From Liolophura sinensis (Eukaryota; Mollusca; Polyplacophora; Chitonida; Chitonidae): a stretch of DNA of 64,000 bases. The DNA is taken from assembly GCF_032854445.1 (NCBI RefSeq), contig NC_088302.1, forward strand, positions 41,358,191 through 41,422,190, given 5' to 3'. The notes under the pieces are model-generated. The model did no database searches. It saw only the letters and a list, made by a program, of their open reading frames with translations, and was not told the origin of the DNA. Below are positions 62,859 to 64,000 of this stretch, piece by piece (position 1 is the first letter of the stretch; every line of letters begins with the position of its first letter). A program made the translations under genes and the position numbers.

Positions 62859-63930
62859 AGGGAATTATTAACATCACGTGATAGCCCGCATTAAGTGTAA
62901 TTAATTTACATTAAGTGCCCATAATTATTAAGTATGATGTCTGTAGGTGCAGTATTTATGGAGATATGGGTCAGACTGCTATTCACACTGCTATTCACAG
63001 GAGCGCCCCCGTGTGTCAGAATCGAGAATTATTGGCGTTTCTTGATATCCCGCATTAGGTGTTATTAAAATACCACTTACGATGTCTGCAGGTACAATGA
63101 TAATAGATATATGGGCCAGGCTGTTAGTCAGACCGCTATTCACAGAATCGCCCCCTGGCGTCAAAATAGGGAATTATATGCATCATGTGATAGCCCGCAT
63201 TAAGTGTCATTAATGTACCAAGTATGATGCCTGTAGGTGCAGTATTATTGGAGATATGAGTCAAGCTGCCATTGAGACTGCTTTTCACAGAAGTGACCCC
63301 TGGTGTCAGAATCGGGAATTATATGCATCACGTGATAGCCCGTATTTTGTGTCATTAATGTACCAAATATTAATGTCTGTAGGTGCAGCATTTATGGAGA
63401 TATGGGCCAGACTGCTATTCCAGTTGCTATTCACAGAAGCACCCCCTTATGTCAAAATCGGGAATTATATGCGTCACCTAATAGCCCGTATCAAGTGTCA
63501 TTAATGCGTCAAGTATGATGTCTCTATGTGCAGTATTTATGGAGATATGGGCCAGACTGCTATTCAGACACAGAAGCGTCCCCTGGTGTCAGAATCGGGA
63601 ATTTTTGACATACGTAATTGCTAGCATTAAGTGTCAATAATGTACCAAGTATGATGTCTGTATGTGCAGTTTTAATGGAGATATTGGTCACACTGCTATT
63701 CAGACTGCTATTCACAGAAGTCCCCGCTGATGTCAGAATCAGGAATTATATGCATGACATGACAGCCCGTATTAAGTATCAATAATGTACCAATTATTAT
63801 GTCTGTAGGTGCAGGTATAATGGAGACATTAGAATCGGAAATTATATGCCTGACGTGATAGAACGTATTAAGTGTCATTAATGTACCAAGTATGATGTCA
63901 GTAGGCGCAGTAATATTGGAGATATAGCCC
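62859..63930 (-). repeat. Satellite array, reverse arm
   Basis: The same units in reverse complement: GGTGCAGTATTTATGGAGAT near 62946, 63090, 63235, 63382, 63528, 63663, 63808 and 63903, with GATAGCCCGCATTAAGTGT between. Eight units, somewhat more decayed at the outer end. Confidence 0.93.
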
Positions 63931-64000
63931 AATACATAATTTATAGACTTGTCCCCGTTGAATAGCTAACCCCTAACTACGAATCGCAGTCTACCTTATT

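Overview
The window is nuclear DNA from an invertebrate animal, most likely a marine lophotrochozoan (mollusc or brachiopod type). Genes are split by GT/AG introns, intergenic DNA is AT-rich, and there are many copies of a tRNA-derived SINE with a tail ending in a TTGAGTACGGCGTAAAAC-like stretch. I cannot name the species. Most genes were read by joining short exons with matching reading phase; most isolated ORFs are chance or repeat-derived.

Layout. 1-1221 (+): 3' end of a gene with a C-terminal group A SRCR domain. 3528-12600 (-): CENP-H, an inner kinetochore protein, with large introns holding SINEs and a dead LINE. 14622-16717 (+) and 21797-22957 (+): two unrecognised two-exon genes of similar plan (disordered N-terminus, Cys-rich basic segment, acidic stretch, short last exon), each with CRE-like TGACGTCA palindromes upstream. 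22.9-31.6 kb: gene-poor, with a 19-bp minisatellite and a head-to-head SINE pair. 31712-33791 (+): beta-tubulin, intact except for two single-G insertions that break the frame. 37462-43393 (+, perhaps to 50 kb): BORCS8, a subunit of the lysosome-positioning complex BORC, whose introns carry minisatellites. 51727-53294 (-) and 57972-59384 (-): tandem paralogues encoding small secreted proteins with two six-cysteine chitin-binding (CBM14/peritrophin-like) domains. 60.1-63.9 kb: about 140-bp satellite units in two arms of opposite orientation around a 1.5-kb spacer, like a very large foldback structure.

The genes do not form one pathway. CENP-H (kinetochore), tubulin (microtubules) and BORCS8 (kinesin-linked lysosome transport) are unrelated housekeeping genes; the chitin-binding pair is probably a lineage-specific secreted family. 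The most unusual items are the inverted satellite arms, the paired Cys-rich genes with a TGACGTCA-bearing inverted-repeat element in one promoter, several nested repeat insertions, and the two tubulin insertions, which probably mark consensus errors.
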